A stretch of DNA of 64,000 nucleotides from contig DASRHT010000057.1 of assembly GCA_035650355.1 (NCBI GenBank), positions 1 through 64,000 of the forward strand. Direction: 5' to 3'. Positions 30,857 to 40,179 of this stretch are shown piece by piece. A program made the position numbers and the translations under genes. Every line of letters begins with the position of its first letter. Within the stretch, counting starts at the first letter, position 1. The notes beneath the pieces were generated by a model, which saw nothing but the letters and a program-made list of their open reading frames with translations, searched no databases and was not told where the DNA came from. The stretch comes from DASRHT01 sp035650355 (lineage in GTDB: Bacteria; Chloroflexota; Ktedonobacteria; Ktedonobacterales; Ktedonobacteraceae).

Positions 30857-32689
30857 ATGAGCAGACAAAAACATTTCACGGAACTCTGGCGAGCAAGAGG
30901 CGATATGCCCATGCGGCATACCGCCCATGTGGCTTTTCTGATCGATGGGCGTACGACAATGCTGGAGCTGTGCGTCCATTTTTTACGCGCGCAACGCTCA
31001 ATCTATATCACCGCCTGGGGATTGACCCCCGAACTGTTGCTGGTACGTGGCAAACACAACCGCGCCGGACCCGATGGCTCGCCTGAACAGGAAGAGTTGC
31101 TGGCATGGTTGCGGCAGAGGGGGCTGTCGGATGAGGATCTGCTTTTCTGGCAGCTTTGCGAAGAGATGAGCGTTGTCAATGTGCTGAGCTATGCCGCGAG
31201 CAAAGGCGTCGATGTCAGAATTTTGCTCTGGGATACCTATACACTGCCATTTACGGCTGGCCCTAAGCAAATCCAGGAGGTTCTGGAGTCGCGTGGTATA
31301 CGCTGCCTGCTCGACGATAGCCATAAGGGGCTGCTCAACAATCCAATTGCGTCGCATCATCAGAAAACCGCTGTGGTCGATAGTCGCTGGGCCTTCGTCG
31401 GCGGCATTGATATGATGGCGGAAGGCAATGGCGAGCGGGACCGCTGGGATACCAAAGGTCATCCCTATCACACGCTGCTGCGCAAAGATGGCGCTGGCAA
31501 AACGCCTGTGAACTGGCATGATGTGCATATCATGTTTGAGGGTCCTGCCGTCGCCGACGTTGAGCGAAACTTTCGCCAGCGCTGGAACGCGGTAGTCGAA
31601 CTCCATCAAGACGACGCGGCTCTCTGCCTGCCCGATCCTGCTCCCCAGCCAACAGCCAGCACCACCGCGCCGCTGCATAAAGATAGCAGTACCCAGATCC
31701 AGGTAGTGCGCACAATCCCTAAAGGCTTTTATAACTTTGCCGCAGAAGAAGAGATTACCACAATTCTAGAGAGCTACCTGCGCGCCTTTTCCAGGGCCAG
31801 GCGGCATATCTATATCGAAAATCAATATTTCTGGCGACGCGCCTTTTTCGGTATGGAGAATCCCATGTTAGGCGTTCCACATGCCGAAATGGACCAGATA
31901 ATACAATCATTGGCTGATGCCCTCTTACGCGGCGTGATGGTCTCGCTTGTGCTCCCCGATAACCCCAATGTGGGGCGAGAGTTTACCGACGAAGGTTTGC
32001 AGTATCTGTGCGAACTGGCGCCACAGGCCATTGAACGCGGTTTGTTGCATCTCTATACGCTTGGCTGTTCGTACCGGCAGGATGGCGACGATCATGCTGT
32101 CTATCGCGCCATTTACGTTCATGCCAAAGTTGCTGTGGTGGACGACCTCTGGCTCACCATCGGGTCGGCCAATCTGAATAATCGGGGGATGTGCGATGAT
32201 ACTGAGGCTAACGTGGTCGTCATGCATCCCGAAATCGCGCAGGGCCTGCGCATGCTTCTGATGGCCGAACACCTGGGCTTCTACGACGAGGATACACTCT
32301 TTCGCATCATTGAAACGATGGGGCAGGCGCAGTTTTCACAAGCGCGGCAAGCCTCTCACTTCCCGCAGTTTTTCTCACGCGTGCGCTCAAAGCTGCGTTC
32401 GGGCAAATTTCCCTCCGCTGAAGCAGTGCCGTCGGTCTACGCAGAATGCATGCACGACGAGCTGGGCGAGCTATGGACAAAATTGCAGGCTCAGTTGGGC
32501 GATGCACGCAGAGCTTCAGAGTTGCTGGCCTGGCAGGCAAAAGAAAATCTGTCGGCAGTCAAGACGGGCCAGTTGATGAACGGGCACCTGCTCCCCTATA
32601 TCCCAAGCTTCCTGGCAGAGGACTACAAGGTGCAAGTTGATAAGGTCAACGGCTGGCTTGACATCCTGGCGCCGGTTGAACCGGCGTAG
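30857..32689 (+). CDS. Phospholipase D family protein (two HKD motifs)
   Basis: 610 residues with both halves of the PLD fold. The first motif is SHHQKTAVVDSRWAFVGGID and the second VHAKVAVVDDLWLTIGSANL, each with His-Lys-Asp. TAWGLTPELLLVRG and IYIENQYFWRRAFFG are typical of eukaryote-like PLDs. It hydrolyses or transfers phosphatidyl groups. A C-terminal extension of about 140 residues, largely helical, has no match I know. No signal peptide is present. The ATG lacks a strong Shine-Dalgarno. It is 70 bp after the selenoprotein candidate, with a partial CTCTACAA/TTGTAGAG hairpin in the gap. Confidence 0.85.
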   Translation: MSRQKHFTELWRARGDMPMRHTAHVAFLIDGRTTMLELCVHFLRAQRSIYITAWGLTPELLLVRGKHNRAGPDGSPEQEELLAWLRQRGLSDEDLLFWQLCEEMSVVNVLSYAASKGVDVRILLWDTYTLPFTAGPKQIQEVLESRGIRCLLDDSHKGLLNNPIASHHQKTAVVDSRWAFVGGIDMMAEGNGERDRWDTKGHPYHTLLRKDGAGKTPVNWHDVHIMFEGPAVADVERNFRQRWNAVVELHQDDAALCLPDPAPQPTASTTAPLHKDSSTQIQVVRTIPKGFYNFAAEEEITTILESYLRAFSRARRHIYIENQYFWRRAFFGMENPMLGVPHAEMDQIIQSLADALLRGVMVSLVLPDNPNVGREFTDEGLQYLCELAPQAIERGLLHLYTLGCSYRQDGDDHAVYRAIYVHAKVAVVDDLWLTIGSANLNNRGMCDDTEANVVVMHPEIAQGLRMLLMAEHLGFYDEDTLFRIIETMGQAQFSQARQASHFPQFFSRVRSKLRSGKFPSAEAVPSVYAECMHDELGELWTKLQAQLGDARRASELLAWQAKENLSAVKTGQLMNGHLLPYIPSFLAEDYKVQVDKVNGWLDILAPVEPA

Positions 32690-32774
32690 GCTTGTTTTTC
32701 TCACGCAAAGGGCGTATCCTCTGTGGGGAACGGTTTGCTAATAAGAAAAACGGCCACTTTATCGAGGAAAATCC

Positions 32775-33689
32775 ATGACTATCATTATGTGCCCTTATAT
32801 GCCAGCAACGGATACACAGCGTATCCTTGACTTTCGTCGTGCCTGCACCACGCGCGAAAATATCAACGATTATCCCACAATCGCAGACCTCTACGAGATT
32901 TTGAGTAGAATATCTGCCAGCAGCCAGGAGCGTATTGAGTTATGGGAGGATGAGCACGGAGCGATTGTCGCCTATGCGATTGTTGCTCTACGATACTGCA
33001 ACCTCTATTTTCTGCTTCATCCTCACGTTCAAAATAGCGAGATTGCCGCGCAAGTGCTTGAGTGGGGTTGGGACCGGATAAGGGGCGCTGATACCTGTAC
33101 GGCGGTAGACACACCTTGTCGTGATACTGACCAGAGGCGAGTAGCTCTCCTGGAGCAGCACGGGTTTACCTGTTCAGACATGCAAACGCTGTATATGGCT
33201 CGCTCCCTTGCTGAAGCGATTCCTCCTCCTCAGTTTCCTGCGGGCTTTACGTTGCGACACGTTGCAGGTGAAAATGAGGTGGAAGAGGTTGTCGTACTAC
33301 ATCAGGATGCCTTCGGGACGCGCAATATGACGCGGGATGGGCGGCTCTCAATCATGCGCAACCCTGAGTACATACCAGAGCTGGACCTGCTGCTGGTCGC
33401 ACCTGACGGCAGGCTGGCAGCGTTTTGTTATTGCGCCATTCCCAAAGAGGCGAATGCGCAAAACGGGCACAACGAGGGGGAGGTCGCCATCATCGGCACA
33501 GCCGCAGCATATAAAAACAGGGGATTGGGGCGCGCTATGCTGCTGGCAGGGCTGCGGAGCCTGAAGCAATTTGGTATCGAAACCGCAACGCTCGGCACGA
33601 GCAGCGAGAATGTCAAAGCTCAATCAGTGTTTACAGCGGCTGGCTTTCACACGGTATATAAAACGCTCTGGTATTCAAAGGGCGTTTAG
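32775..33689 (+). CDS. Tandem GNAT acetyltransferase
   Basis: 304 residues. The C-terminal domain (about 155-304) has a full GNAT signature: LVAPDGRLAAFCYC, GEVAIIGTAAAYKNRGLGRA (acetyl-CoA loop) and LGTSSENVKAQSVFTAAGF. The N-terminal half (LWEDEHGAIVAYAIVALRYC, VLEWGWDRIR) is a second, degenerate GNAT fold. It transfers an acetyl group to an unknown amine. A GAGG lies before the ATG. It is followed by another GNAT gene. Confidence 0.82.
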   Translation: MTIIMCPYMPATDTQRILDFRRACTTRENINDYPTIADLYEILSRISASSQERIELWEDEHGAIVAYAIVALRYCNLYFLLHPHVQNSEIAAQVLEWGWDRIRGADTCTAVDTPCRDTDQRRVALLEQHGFTCSDMQTLYMARSLAEAIPPPQFPAGFTLRHVAGENEVEEVVVLHQDAFGTRNMTRDGRLSIMRNPEYIPELDLLLVAPDGRLAAFCYCAIPKEANAQNGHNEGEVAIIGTAAAYKNRGLGRAMLLAGLRSLKQFGIETATLGTSSENVKAQSVFTAAGFHTVYKTLWYSKGV

Positions 33690-33880
33690 CCAGTGAGAGA
33701 CGCGATACGAAGTTTACAGCTACCACACTTGTTGCGGCTATGTGGTAAGTGTGTTGTAAAATACAAACAGTCGTGATATCCAGGCTGTCTTTTGCCTGAG
33801 AGATTGGAGGTTCTTGATGGATAACATGAGCACAGGGGCTTTTTGTGTCTTTTCAACTCCAACTTTCAGAAAGGATTGTT

Positions 33881-34558
33881 ATGGTATCTGCAGATCGAAC
33901 ATTGCTACGCCTGCACGTAGAGGCCGTCTGGGGCGTACAACTTTCCCCCTTCACCTCGAATGACCTTGAGCTTGCGCCGCAAAGCGCGCGACCGGCTTGG
34001 AAGCTATGCGTCGCGGCAATAGCTACGGGGCGCGTCCATATCTGGCGACCAGATGTCAACATCGCGGAACGCGAAGATCTGCGCCTGCGGGCCGATGAGG
34101 CGCTGGTTTTTCCTCCAATCGCACCCATACCAGGCGTTAGCCGCGAGGTTGCGCTTTCCCAGATCGCCGCTCCACGACTCGATATCGCGACTGCTCGTGG
34201 CATCGCCCGCCCTCTAACGCTTAATGACCGCGAGTTGATCGAGCGATTCTTCGCACCTGGTGACTCCCTCGAAGACAACACGCATCCCCATATCGGCGTT
34301 GTTGTTGCTGGGCGCTTGCTCTGCCTGGCCCATAGCTCACGGCGCACGCCAGAAGCCTGCGAGCTGGGCATTGAAACGCTGCCGGAGGCTCGTCGCAAAG
34401 GCTACGCGCTCGCAGCTACGATCCTCTGGGCGCATGCGGTGGCGCAGGAGGGACTTGTGCCGATTTACAGCGCCTTTGCCGAGAATACTGCCTCCCTGCG
34501 CCTGGCGGATGCAGCCGGATATCGTGCCTTTGCGCGCATAGCTGTTTTTGAGGGGTAA
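33881..34558 (+). CDS. GNAT-like acetyltransferase
   Basis: About 225 residues. The second half carries a GNAT-type pattern: IGVVVAGRLLCLAHSSRRTP, CELGIETLPEARRKGYALAA with the RRKGYA acetyl-CoA loop, and SAFAENTASLRLADAAGYRA. The first 110 residues are less clear and resemble the N-domain of the FR47/GNAT-like group. ATG 33881 has AAAGGA 6 nt before it; the GTG at 33845 has none. A terminator follows. Confidence 0.75.
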   Translation: MVSADRTLLRLHVEAVWGVQLSPFTSNDLELAPQSARPAWKLCVAAIATGRVHIWRPDVNIAEREDLRLRADEALVFPPIAPIPGVSREVALSQIAAPRLDIATARGIARPLTLNDRELIERFFAPGDSLEDNTHPHIGVVVAGRLLCLAHSSRRTPEACELGIETLPEARRKGYALAATILWAHAVAQEGLVPIYSAFAENTASLRLADAAGYRAFARIAVFEG

Positions 34559-34570
34559 AATATGACCTCA

Positions 34571-34603
34571 GGAGGGCAATGCTTGGCGCTCCCGCTGCCC
34601 TCC
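34571..34603 (+). terminator. Hairpin after the GNAT gene
   Basis: GGAGGGCA (34571-34578) pairs with TGCCCTCC (34596-34603) around a GC-rich loop that can fold further. There is no U-tract, so it may only be a transcript end or processing site. Confidence 0.5.
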
Positions 34604-34606
34604 TCC

Positions 34607-34925
34607 GTAGGGACCTCCTACGATGAAGCGGGGAGCTACGGCGCGTCCGGTTTACCGCCACCCCTTGCCCCAGGTTCTCTGCCCTGGCAAAAAAGGCGTG
34701 TGAGCACAGGGCACCTCGCCCTTTCGTAGAGACCAGATTTATCGCGTCCGGTTCACCGCCACCCCTTGCCCCAGTATTAATGTGGCTCCAACGCGAAGTC
34801 AACGAGCGATGATGTGCAATACTTTCATCCTTATTGCAATTACGTTCTTGGGGTAATATGGAAATGAGATGTATAACAGGCGATAAATCGGACGCGCTAA
34901 AGCTGGTCTCTACGACAAATCGGAC
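34607..34925. repeat. Composite block of the CGTAGGGAC/GCGCGTCC family
   Basis: GCGCGTCCGGTTTACCGCCA and then CCCCTTGCCCCAG occur at about 34642 and again, as TCGCGTCCGGTTCACCGCCA, at about 34740. The outer parts include CGTAGGGACC, TCGTAGAGACCAG, and ATAAATCGGACGCGCTAAAG with TCTCTACGAC. They appear to be pieces of the MITE seen whole at 48792-49086. The rest of the gap to 35180 is AT-rich and may hold the promoter of the carbamoyltransferase operon. Confidence 0.6.
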
Positions 34926-35180
34926 ATTTCTGTATATGAAGGGGGTTATGCTTTCTCCCGCTAAACCATAACCTTTCATTGTTCTATTAATGGAAGAGTT
35001 TGGTATATTGCTTTAGAATATATTATGATGCTATCAATAAGATATGCTAATTGTTGAGTATGTTTTCAATCGAGATATGTAGAATAGCAAAGATGGGCAA
35101 ACGGGTTACAAGTCGCAAAAATTCTACATAAACTCTACTTTAGAAATTCCGCCTGTCAGGAAGATATTGGAGGAATGCCG

Positions 35181-36914
35181 ATGTATACGCTTGGGATCAA
35201 TGCCGTCTATCACGATCCCGCTGCCTGCCTGGTCGTTGATGGAGAGGTGATCGCGGCAGCCGAAGAAGAACGTTTCACGCATATCAAGCACGGAAAGCGT
35301 CCCATCCCCTTCTCAACGTACGAATTACCCTTCCACGCCATTGACTATTGCCTGCGCGCTGGCGGCATCAACCTTGCCGATGTCGATCATGTCGCCTATT
35401 CGTACGATCCCTATCTCTTCCCAGGCTGGGATCATAAAGATACGCTCGTGACGCTCCCCCTGGAGCCGAGCGCGCATGACGTCTCCGGCAAGTGGGAAGC
35501 GCCGTGGGACCCACTCTTCTTATCCTCTATTCTGAATGCTCCGCGTCACCTGGCGAGCGGCGCGCCGCATCATTTGCAGGCTCGTTTCCGTGGCGTACGT
35601 TACGATGGGCCTTTTCGCTGGCATTTTGTGGAGCATCATCTGGCTCATGCCGCCAGCGCCTTTCTTCCCTCACCATTCCAGGAGGCGGCGATCATGACGC
35701 TGGATGGTCGCGGCGAGCAGGCGACAACGAGCTATAGCATCGGCAGTGGCAACGAGCTGCATTGGCTGGGGCAGGTGACGATGCCGCACTCGCTCGGCAT
35801 CCTTTACGAGCAGGTAACGGAATATCTGGGCTTCCTGCATTCCTCCGACGAATATAAAGTCATGGCTCTGGCCTCCTTTGGTCAACCGAGCTATATAAAA
35901 GAGTTTCGGCAGATCATTCAATTGGGAGAGAACGGGCAATATACCATTCAGCCTCCGTGCCTGGAAGAACGCTTCGGCCCTCGCCGTTTCAAGGGCGGAC
36001 CGTTGGAGCAGCGCCACTATGATGTTGCGCACTCGCTGCAAGTTGTGCTGGAAGAGGTGGTGCTGGCGCTGGCCTCCTGGCTGCATGCTGCGTCGGGACT
36101 GGATGAGCTGTGCCTGGCGGGCGGCGTGGCGCTTAACTGCGTGATGAATGCGCGCCTGCGAGATCGTGGTCCGTTTAAGCGCATCTGGGTGCAGCCCGCA
36201 GCCGGTGACGCGGGTACCGCGCTGGGCGCAGCTCTCTGGACCGACGCGCTGGAACGTGAGAGCCGCACGCGCTCGTATCGCATGGAGCACGCCTTTTTGG
36301 GACCTGGCTATAGCGACGATGAGATCGAACAATTCCTGCGCTGGTCGAAGCTGCCCTATCGCCGCCTGACCGATATTGCACAGACGGCGGCGGACCTGCT
36401 GGCAGAGGATAAAGTAATTGGTTGGTTTCAGCATCGCATGGAGTTTGGCCCTCGTGCCCTGGGCGCTCGCTCAATTCTGGCCTCGCCGCTCCACGCCTCG
36501 ATGCAAAGCAAGCTGAACGAGATCAAGGACCGCGAGGATTTCCGTCCGGTGGCTCCGGTAGTACTGGAAGAGGATGCGGCAAACTGGTTCGCTCACGGGG
36601 CGCAATCGCCGTTTATGCTCTTTGTCTACGATGTGTTGCCCGATAAAGCCGAGCAAATTCCGGCGGTGCGCCACGTTGACGGCACTGCGCGCATCCAGAC
36701 GATCAACCGCGAGCAGCATCTCCTATACTATGACCTGCTCAAAGCCTTTCAGCAGCGCACGGGCGTGCCGGTGCTGGTCAATACCTCGTTCAATACGCGT
36801 GGCGAGCCGATAGTATGTACGCCGCGCGATGCCGTTGAATGCTTCTGGACCTCGCCGCTGGATGCCCTGGTGATTGGCTCGTTTCTGTTAGAAAAAGTGC
36901 AGGGTGAGCGATGA
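35181..36914 (+). CDS. NodU/CmcH-family carbamoyltransferase
   Basis: 577 residues. LGINAVYHDPAACLVVDGEV, AAAEEERFTHIKHGKRPIPF, VEHHLAHAASAFLPSPF, LTLDGRGE-like MTLDGRGEQATT, and the C-terminal EFGPRALGARSILASPLHAS and LVNTSFNTRGEPIV are hallmarks of O-carbamoyltransferases such as NodU, CmcH and TobZ. They use carbamoyl phosphate and ATP to decorate sugars or natural products. GGAGG lies 7 nt before ATG 35181; the ATG two codons earlier is too close. It opens a run of five genes, the next starting in its stop codon. Confidence 0.88.
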   Translation: MYTLGINAVYHDPAACLVVDGEVIAAAEEERFTHIKHGKRPIPFSTYELPFHAIDYCLRAGGINLADVDHVAYSYDPYLFPGWDHKDTLVTLPLEPSAHDVSGKWEAPWDPLFLSSILNAPRHLASGAPHHLQARFRGVRYDGPFRWHFVEHHLAHAASAFLPSPFQEAAIMTLDGRGEQATTSYSIGSGNELHWLGQVTMPHSLGILYEQVTEYLGFLHSSDEYKVMALASFGQPSYIKEFRQIIQLGENGQYTIQPPCLEERFGPRRFKGGPLEQRHYDVAHSLQVVLEEVVLALASWLHAASGLDELCLAGGVALNCVMNARLRDRGPFKRIWVQPAAGDAGTALGAALWTDALERESRTRSYRMEHAFLGPGYSDDEIEQFLRWSKLPYRRLTDIAQTAADLLAEDKVIGWFQHRMEFGPRALGARSILASPLHASMQSKLNEIKDREDFRPVAPVVLEEDAANWFAHGAQSPFMLFVYDVLPDKAEQIPAVRHVDGTARIQTINREQHLLYYDLLKAFQQRTGVPVLVNTSFNTRGEPIVCTPRDAVECFWTSPLDALVIGSFLLEKVQGER

Positions 36915-37897
36915 GTGTGCTTGTTTCTGTGGTGGTACCAACCTTCAAACGGCGCGACCTTCTCGACCGCTGCATTATCGCCCTTGTGGCCCAATCCTTT
37001 GATCCGGCGGCGTACGAAATTGTGATTGTTGACGATGCCGCCTGCGCTGAAACCAGGCAGCAGGTCGAGCATTGGGCTAAACGAGTGGCCCATTGCGGTC
37101 ATTGCGTGCGTTATCTTCCTGTATGCGACGCTTGCACGCCTCACGGACCCGCTACCGCGCGCAATCTTGGCTGGCGTGCGGCGCGAGGCGAGATCATTGC
37201 TTTTACTGATGACGATTGCATCCCCGCGCCAGGATGGTTGAAGGCCGGTGTGGCTGCCTTTAGCGGCGACATTATGGCGGTCTCCGGTCGCATCGTGATC
37301 CCACTGGCCAATAATCCCACCGATTATGAGTACAACGCCTCCCACCTGGCAAATAGCGAGTTCGTGACCGCGAACTGCTTCTACCGACGCGAGGCTCTGG
37401 CGCTGGCGGGCGGCTTCGATGAACGCTTTACCGCGCCCTGGCGCGAGGATAGCGATCTCTTCTTCACCCTGCTGGAAAATAATGTGCAATATACCTGCTC
37501 TCCTGATGCCGTGGTGGTTCATCCCGTCCGCCCAGCTCGCTGGGGCATCAGCCTGAGCCAGCAGCGCAAAAGTATGTTCAATGCGCTGCTGTTCAAGAAG
37601 CACCCCAGACTCTACTGGCAGAAAATTCAGCCCAGCCCGCCCTGGCACTACTACGGCATCGTGGGCGCGCTGCTCTTGATGCTGACGGCGACCTTGCTGG
37701 GTTCGCGCTTCTTTGCCTTCTGCGGCCTGGGCCTGTGGGGATGGATGACGGCTCGCTTCTGCGCGCAACGCCTGAGCCGGACGAGCCGCGCGCCAGCTCA
37801 TGTGGCGGAGATGCTGCTCACGTCGATGCTGATCCCGCCGCTGGCTGTGTTCTGGCGGCTGCGTGGCGTGATCCGCTTTCGCGTGCTGTTCCTGTGA
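36911..37897 (+). CDS. Glycosyltransferase family 2 with C-terminal membrane helices
   Basis: 328 residues. The GT-A fold is clear: VSVVVPTFKRRDLLDRCIIA, YEIVIVDDAA, ARNLGWRAARGEIIAFTDDD (metal DxD) and FDERFTAPWREDSDLFFTLL. Two or three hydrophobic helices after residue 245 (VGALLLMLTATLLGS, PPLAVFWRL) anchor it in the membrane. It would add a sugar to a lipid-linked or surface acceptor. Its ATG overlaps the carbamoyltransferase stop (ATGA), so the two are co-translated. Confidence 0.87.
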   Translation: MSVLVSVVVPTFKRRDLLDRCIIALVAQSFDPAAYEIVIVDDAACAETRQQVEHWAKRVAHCGHCVRYLPVCDACTPHGPATARNLGWRAARGEIIAFTDDDCIPAPGWLKAGVAAFSGDIMAVSGRIVIPLANNPTDYEYNASHLANSEFVTANCFYRREALALAGGFDERFTAPWREDSDLFFTLLENNVQYTCSPDAVVVHPVRPARWGISLSQQRKSMFNALLFKKHPRLYWQKIQPSPPWHYYGIVGALLLMLTATLLGSRFFAFCGLGLWGWMTARFCAQRLSRTSRAPAHVAEMLLTSMLIPPLAVFWRLRGVIRFRVLFL

Positions 37898-37924
37898 TTG
37901 TACGGACGAGAGGAGGCAAACGCT

Positions 37925-38926
37925 GTGATGAAGTTGCCAGGCTATATCCAGATTGAACCTGTTGGGCAATGCAACCTGCGCTGTCAGATGTGTTCCATCC
38001 AGTTTCGCCAGGACGGCCCTCCCTATGGCCCGCCCGCATTTATGGAGTTCGAAACCTATGCCCGCATTATTGATCAATTTGACGGCTTACAGGAGCTTCA
38101 TCTGCAAGGTCTGGGCGAGCCGATGATGCATCCACGCTTCTTCGATATGGTCACGTATGCCGCCGAGAAAGGCGTCAAGGTTTCGACCAACTCGAATCTG
38201 ACGCTATTGAACGATAAAAGGGCGGACCGCTGCGTGACGAGCGGGCTGGATTGCGTCCATGTCTCGATTGACGCAGCAACCGCCGAGACGTACGAGCGCA
38301 TTCGCGTGCGTGCCCACTTTGAGCGCGTGGTGCATAATCTTGAACGTCTGCTAGCTGCTCGCCAGCGTCATGGCAGCGCACTACCGCATTTGCGTCTGGT
38401 GATGGTGATTATGCGCCAGAACTTACAGGAGCTACCGGAGCTGGTGCGGCTGGCTCATCGCTGGTCGATGGAGAGCATCTTTGTGCAGCACCTCTGTCAC
38501 GACTTTGGCGAGTCCAGCCTGCCCGAACGCTATCTCCCCATGCGCGACTTTGTGCAGCAGGAGACGCTGCTTGAGGAAGATCCCGCGCGCGTGGAGCATT
38601 ATTTTGCCGAAGCGCGGACTGTGGCGCGTGAGTTGGGCATAGAGTTGCGCCTGCCGCATACGCGCATGCGTCTGCATCCGCCTGGCACGCCAGGCCCGCA
38701 GCGTTGCGACTGGCCCTGGCGCGGAGCCTACTTCAGCTATCAGGGCTACTCCATGCCCTGCTGCATGGTCTCCACGCCGGACCGCATTAACTTCGGCACA
38801 ATCAACGGGCGCGGGGCCGAGCAGCTCTGGAACAGTTCCGCCTATCAATCGTTTCGCGACCAGCTCTCATCCGACGAGCCGCCGGAGGTCTGCCGCTCAT
38901 GCTCAATCTATTCGGGAACGTTTTGA
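37925..38926 (+). CDS. Radical SAM protein with C-terminal SPASM-like cysteines
   Basis: About 334 residues. The radical SAM motif is CNLRCQMC (Cys16, Cys20, Cys23), preceded by IQIEPVGQ. LHLQGLGEPMMHPRFFDM is the glycine-rich SAM-binding part and HVSIDAATAETYERIR the following strand. At the end, PCCMVSTPDRINFG and VCRSCSIYSGTF place further cysteines as in SPASM or twitch domains holding extra Fe-S clusters. The substrate is unknown; in this cluster a sugar or peptide modification is plausible. GAGGAGG lies 8 nt before GTG 37925; ATG 37928 is equally possible. Confidence 0.83.
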   Translation: MMKLPGYIQIEPVGQCNLRCQMCSIQFRQDGPPYGPPAFMEFETYARIIDQFDGLQELHLQGLGEPMMHPRFFDMVTYAAEKGVKVSTNSNLTLLNDKRADRCVTSGLDCVHVSIDAATAETYERIRVRAHFERVVHNLERLLAARQRHGSALPHLRLVMVIMRQNLQELPELVRLAHRWSMESIFVQHLCHDFGESSLPERYLPMRDFVQQETLLEEDPARVEHYFAEARTVARELGIELRLPHTRMRLHPPGTPGPQRCDWPWRGAYFSYQGYSMPCCMVSTPDRINFGTINGRGAEQLWNSSAYQSFRDQLSSDEPPEVCRSCSIYSGTF

Positions 38927-38959
38927 ATACCTCACACCGCTGTGATCGCCGTAGGGGTG

Positions 38960-39242
38960 AGGGTGATTGGGAGAACGAATGGGTAGGGCAGCAGGGCAAC
39001 CGCGAGGGATTGCCCCTACCCATCTATTCATCGGTGGGGCTAGGGCGTGGCAGGGCAAGCGCCAGGGATGGTCCAACATCGTGCCAATCCTGTAGGGACA
39101 ATGCCTTGCGCTTGCCCTGGGGGCCACGATGTTGGGGAGACGGCAGGGCGATAAATTGGACGCGATCAATCGGGTCGGCGGGGGTGTGGGATTGCTGGAC
39201 AGAATGGGTAGGGGCAATGCCTTGCGCTTGCCCTGCTAGCTG
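38960..39242. repeat. Composite repeat block inside the glycan cluster
   Basis: Three GGGCAA-type hairpins (about 38985-39020, 39096-39120, 39207-39234), GGCGATAAATTGGACGCGAT, and the inverted pair CCAACATCGTG (39079-39089)/CACGATGTTGG (39125-39135), which encloses the middle hairpin. It splits the cluster into two transcription units. No gene is seen here. Confidence 0.65.
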
Positions 39243-39312
39243 ACGGGCTGAAACGCATCCTACGGTGGGGGCGGCATTGTAAAGAGCGTATCAAGAGGAG
39301 GGATTTTTCTAT

Positions 39313-40179
39313 ATGGCTAAGAGAGCCGCTGTTGATATCCTGCTGCCGACGTGCAATCGGCTCGGTTCGTTGATTATGACGCTTGCGGGGGTGGCGGCGC
39401 AGACGTTGCGGGACGTGCGGGTGATAGTGGCCGACCAGAGCGAGCCTGCGGTCAAAGATGAGCAGGAGATTCAGACATTACGAAGGGTGATTGAGGCGCG
39501 CGGCGGTTCGGTCGAATGGCATGATCGCGGCCCCGTCTATGGCATCGCCGAGCAGCGAGATTTTTTGCTCAGGCGCGCGACTGCTGAGACGGTATTGTAT
39601 CTCGATGACGATGTGCTGATGGAGCCGTGGGTGGTGGAACGGCTGCTGGCGACGTTGCGCGACGAACGATGCGGCTTCGTGGGCGCGTTTCCGGCTGGCC
39701 TATCGCATCGCGATGATGTGCGACCGCAGCAGCAGCAGATCGAATATTGGGATGGACCGGTACGCCCTGAAGTCGTTGCGCCTGGTACGCCACAATGGGA
39801 ACGCTGGCAGTTGCATCGTGCCGCCAATCTCTATCACGTCGGTCTGTCATTGCCGCCTGGGGAGACGCGTCGTTATAAGGTGGCCTGGATTGCTTCGTGC
39901 ATCCTCTATGATCGCGCCAAACTACTGGCCGTGGGCGGCTTCTCCTTCTGGTCGCGCCTACCGCGCTACCACTCGGGCGAAGAGGTGCTGGTGCAGAACC
40001 TGCTGATGCGGTGCTGGGGCGGTTGTGCCCTCGTCCCATCCGGCACCTACTATTCCCAGGCTCCGACAACCGTGCTGAACGAGGCCGGCACGGTGGACGG
40101 GCACGCGCTCGACCTGTTGGACGAGATGATCGAACGCTATGCCTCTCAATCTGCTATCACGCATGTCGAGGCGCTATGA
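39313..40179 (+). CDS. Glycosyltransferase family 2
   Basis: 288 residues with the GT-A fold: VDILLPTCNRLGSLIMTLAG, VRVIVADQSEP, the metal motif YLDDDVLMEPW, and late acidic HSGEEVLVQNLLMR. Its N-terminus lacks membrane helices, unlike the other GT2 in the cluster. It uses an NDP-sugar. The acceptor is unknown. The next gene starts in its stop codon (ATGA overlap). AGGAGG lies about 15 nt before the ATG. Confidence 0.85.
   Translation: MAKRAAVDILLPTCNRLGSLIMTLAGVAAQTLRDVRVIVADQSEPAVKDEQEIQTLRRVIEARGGSVEWHDRGPVYGIAEQRDFLLRRATAETVLYLDDDVLMEPWVVERLLATLRDERCGFVGAFPAGLSHRDDVRPQQQQIEYWDGPVRPEVVAPGTPQWERWQLHRAANLYHVGLSLPPGETRRYKVAWIASCILYDRAKLLAVGGFSFWSRLPRYHSGEEVLVQNLLMRCWGGCALVPSGTYYSQAPTTVLNEAGTVDGHALDLLDEMIERYASQSAITHVEAL

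Noticed and set aside
36749..38077. 442-codon minus-strand frame
   Set aside because: Antisense to the carbamoyltransferase, GT2 and radical SAM genes, with no family motif.
40011..40175. 55 extra N-terminal codons on the GT9 frame, and 43 on the CocE frame (53477-53605)
   Set aside because: The first overlaps the GT2 gene in another phase; the second is encoded by GGGCAA repeats. Downstream starts have overlap or Shine-Dalgarno support.
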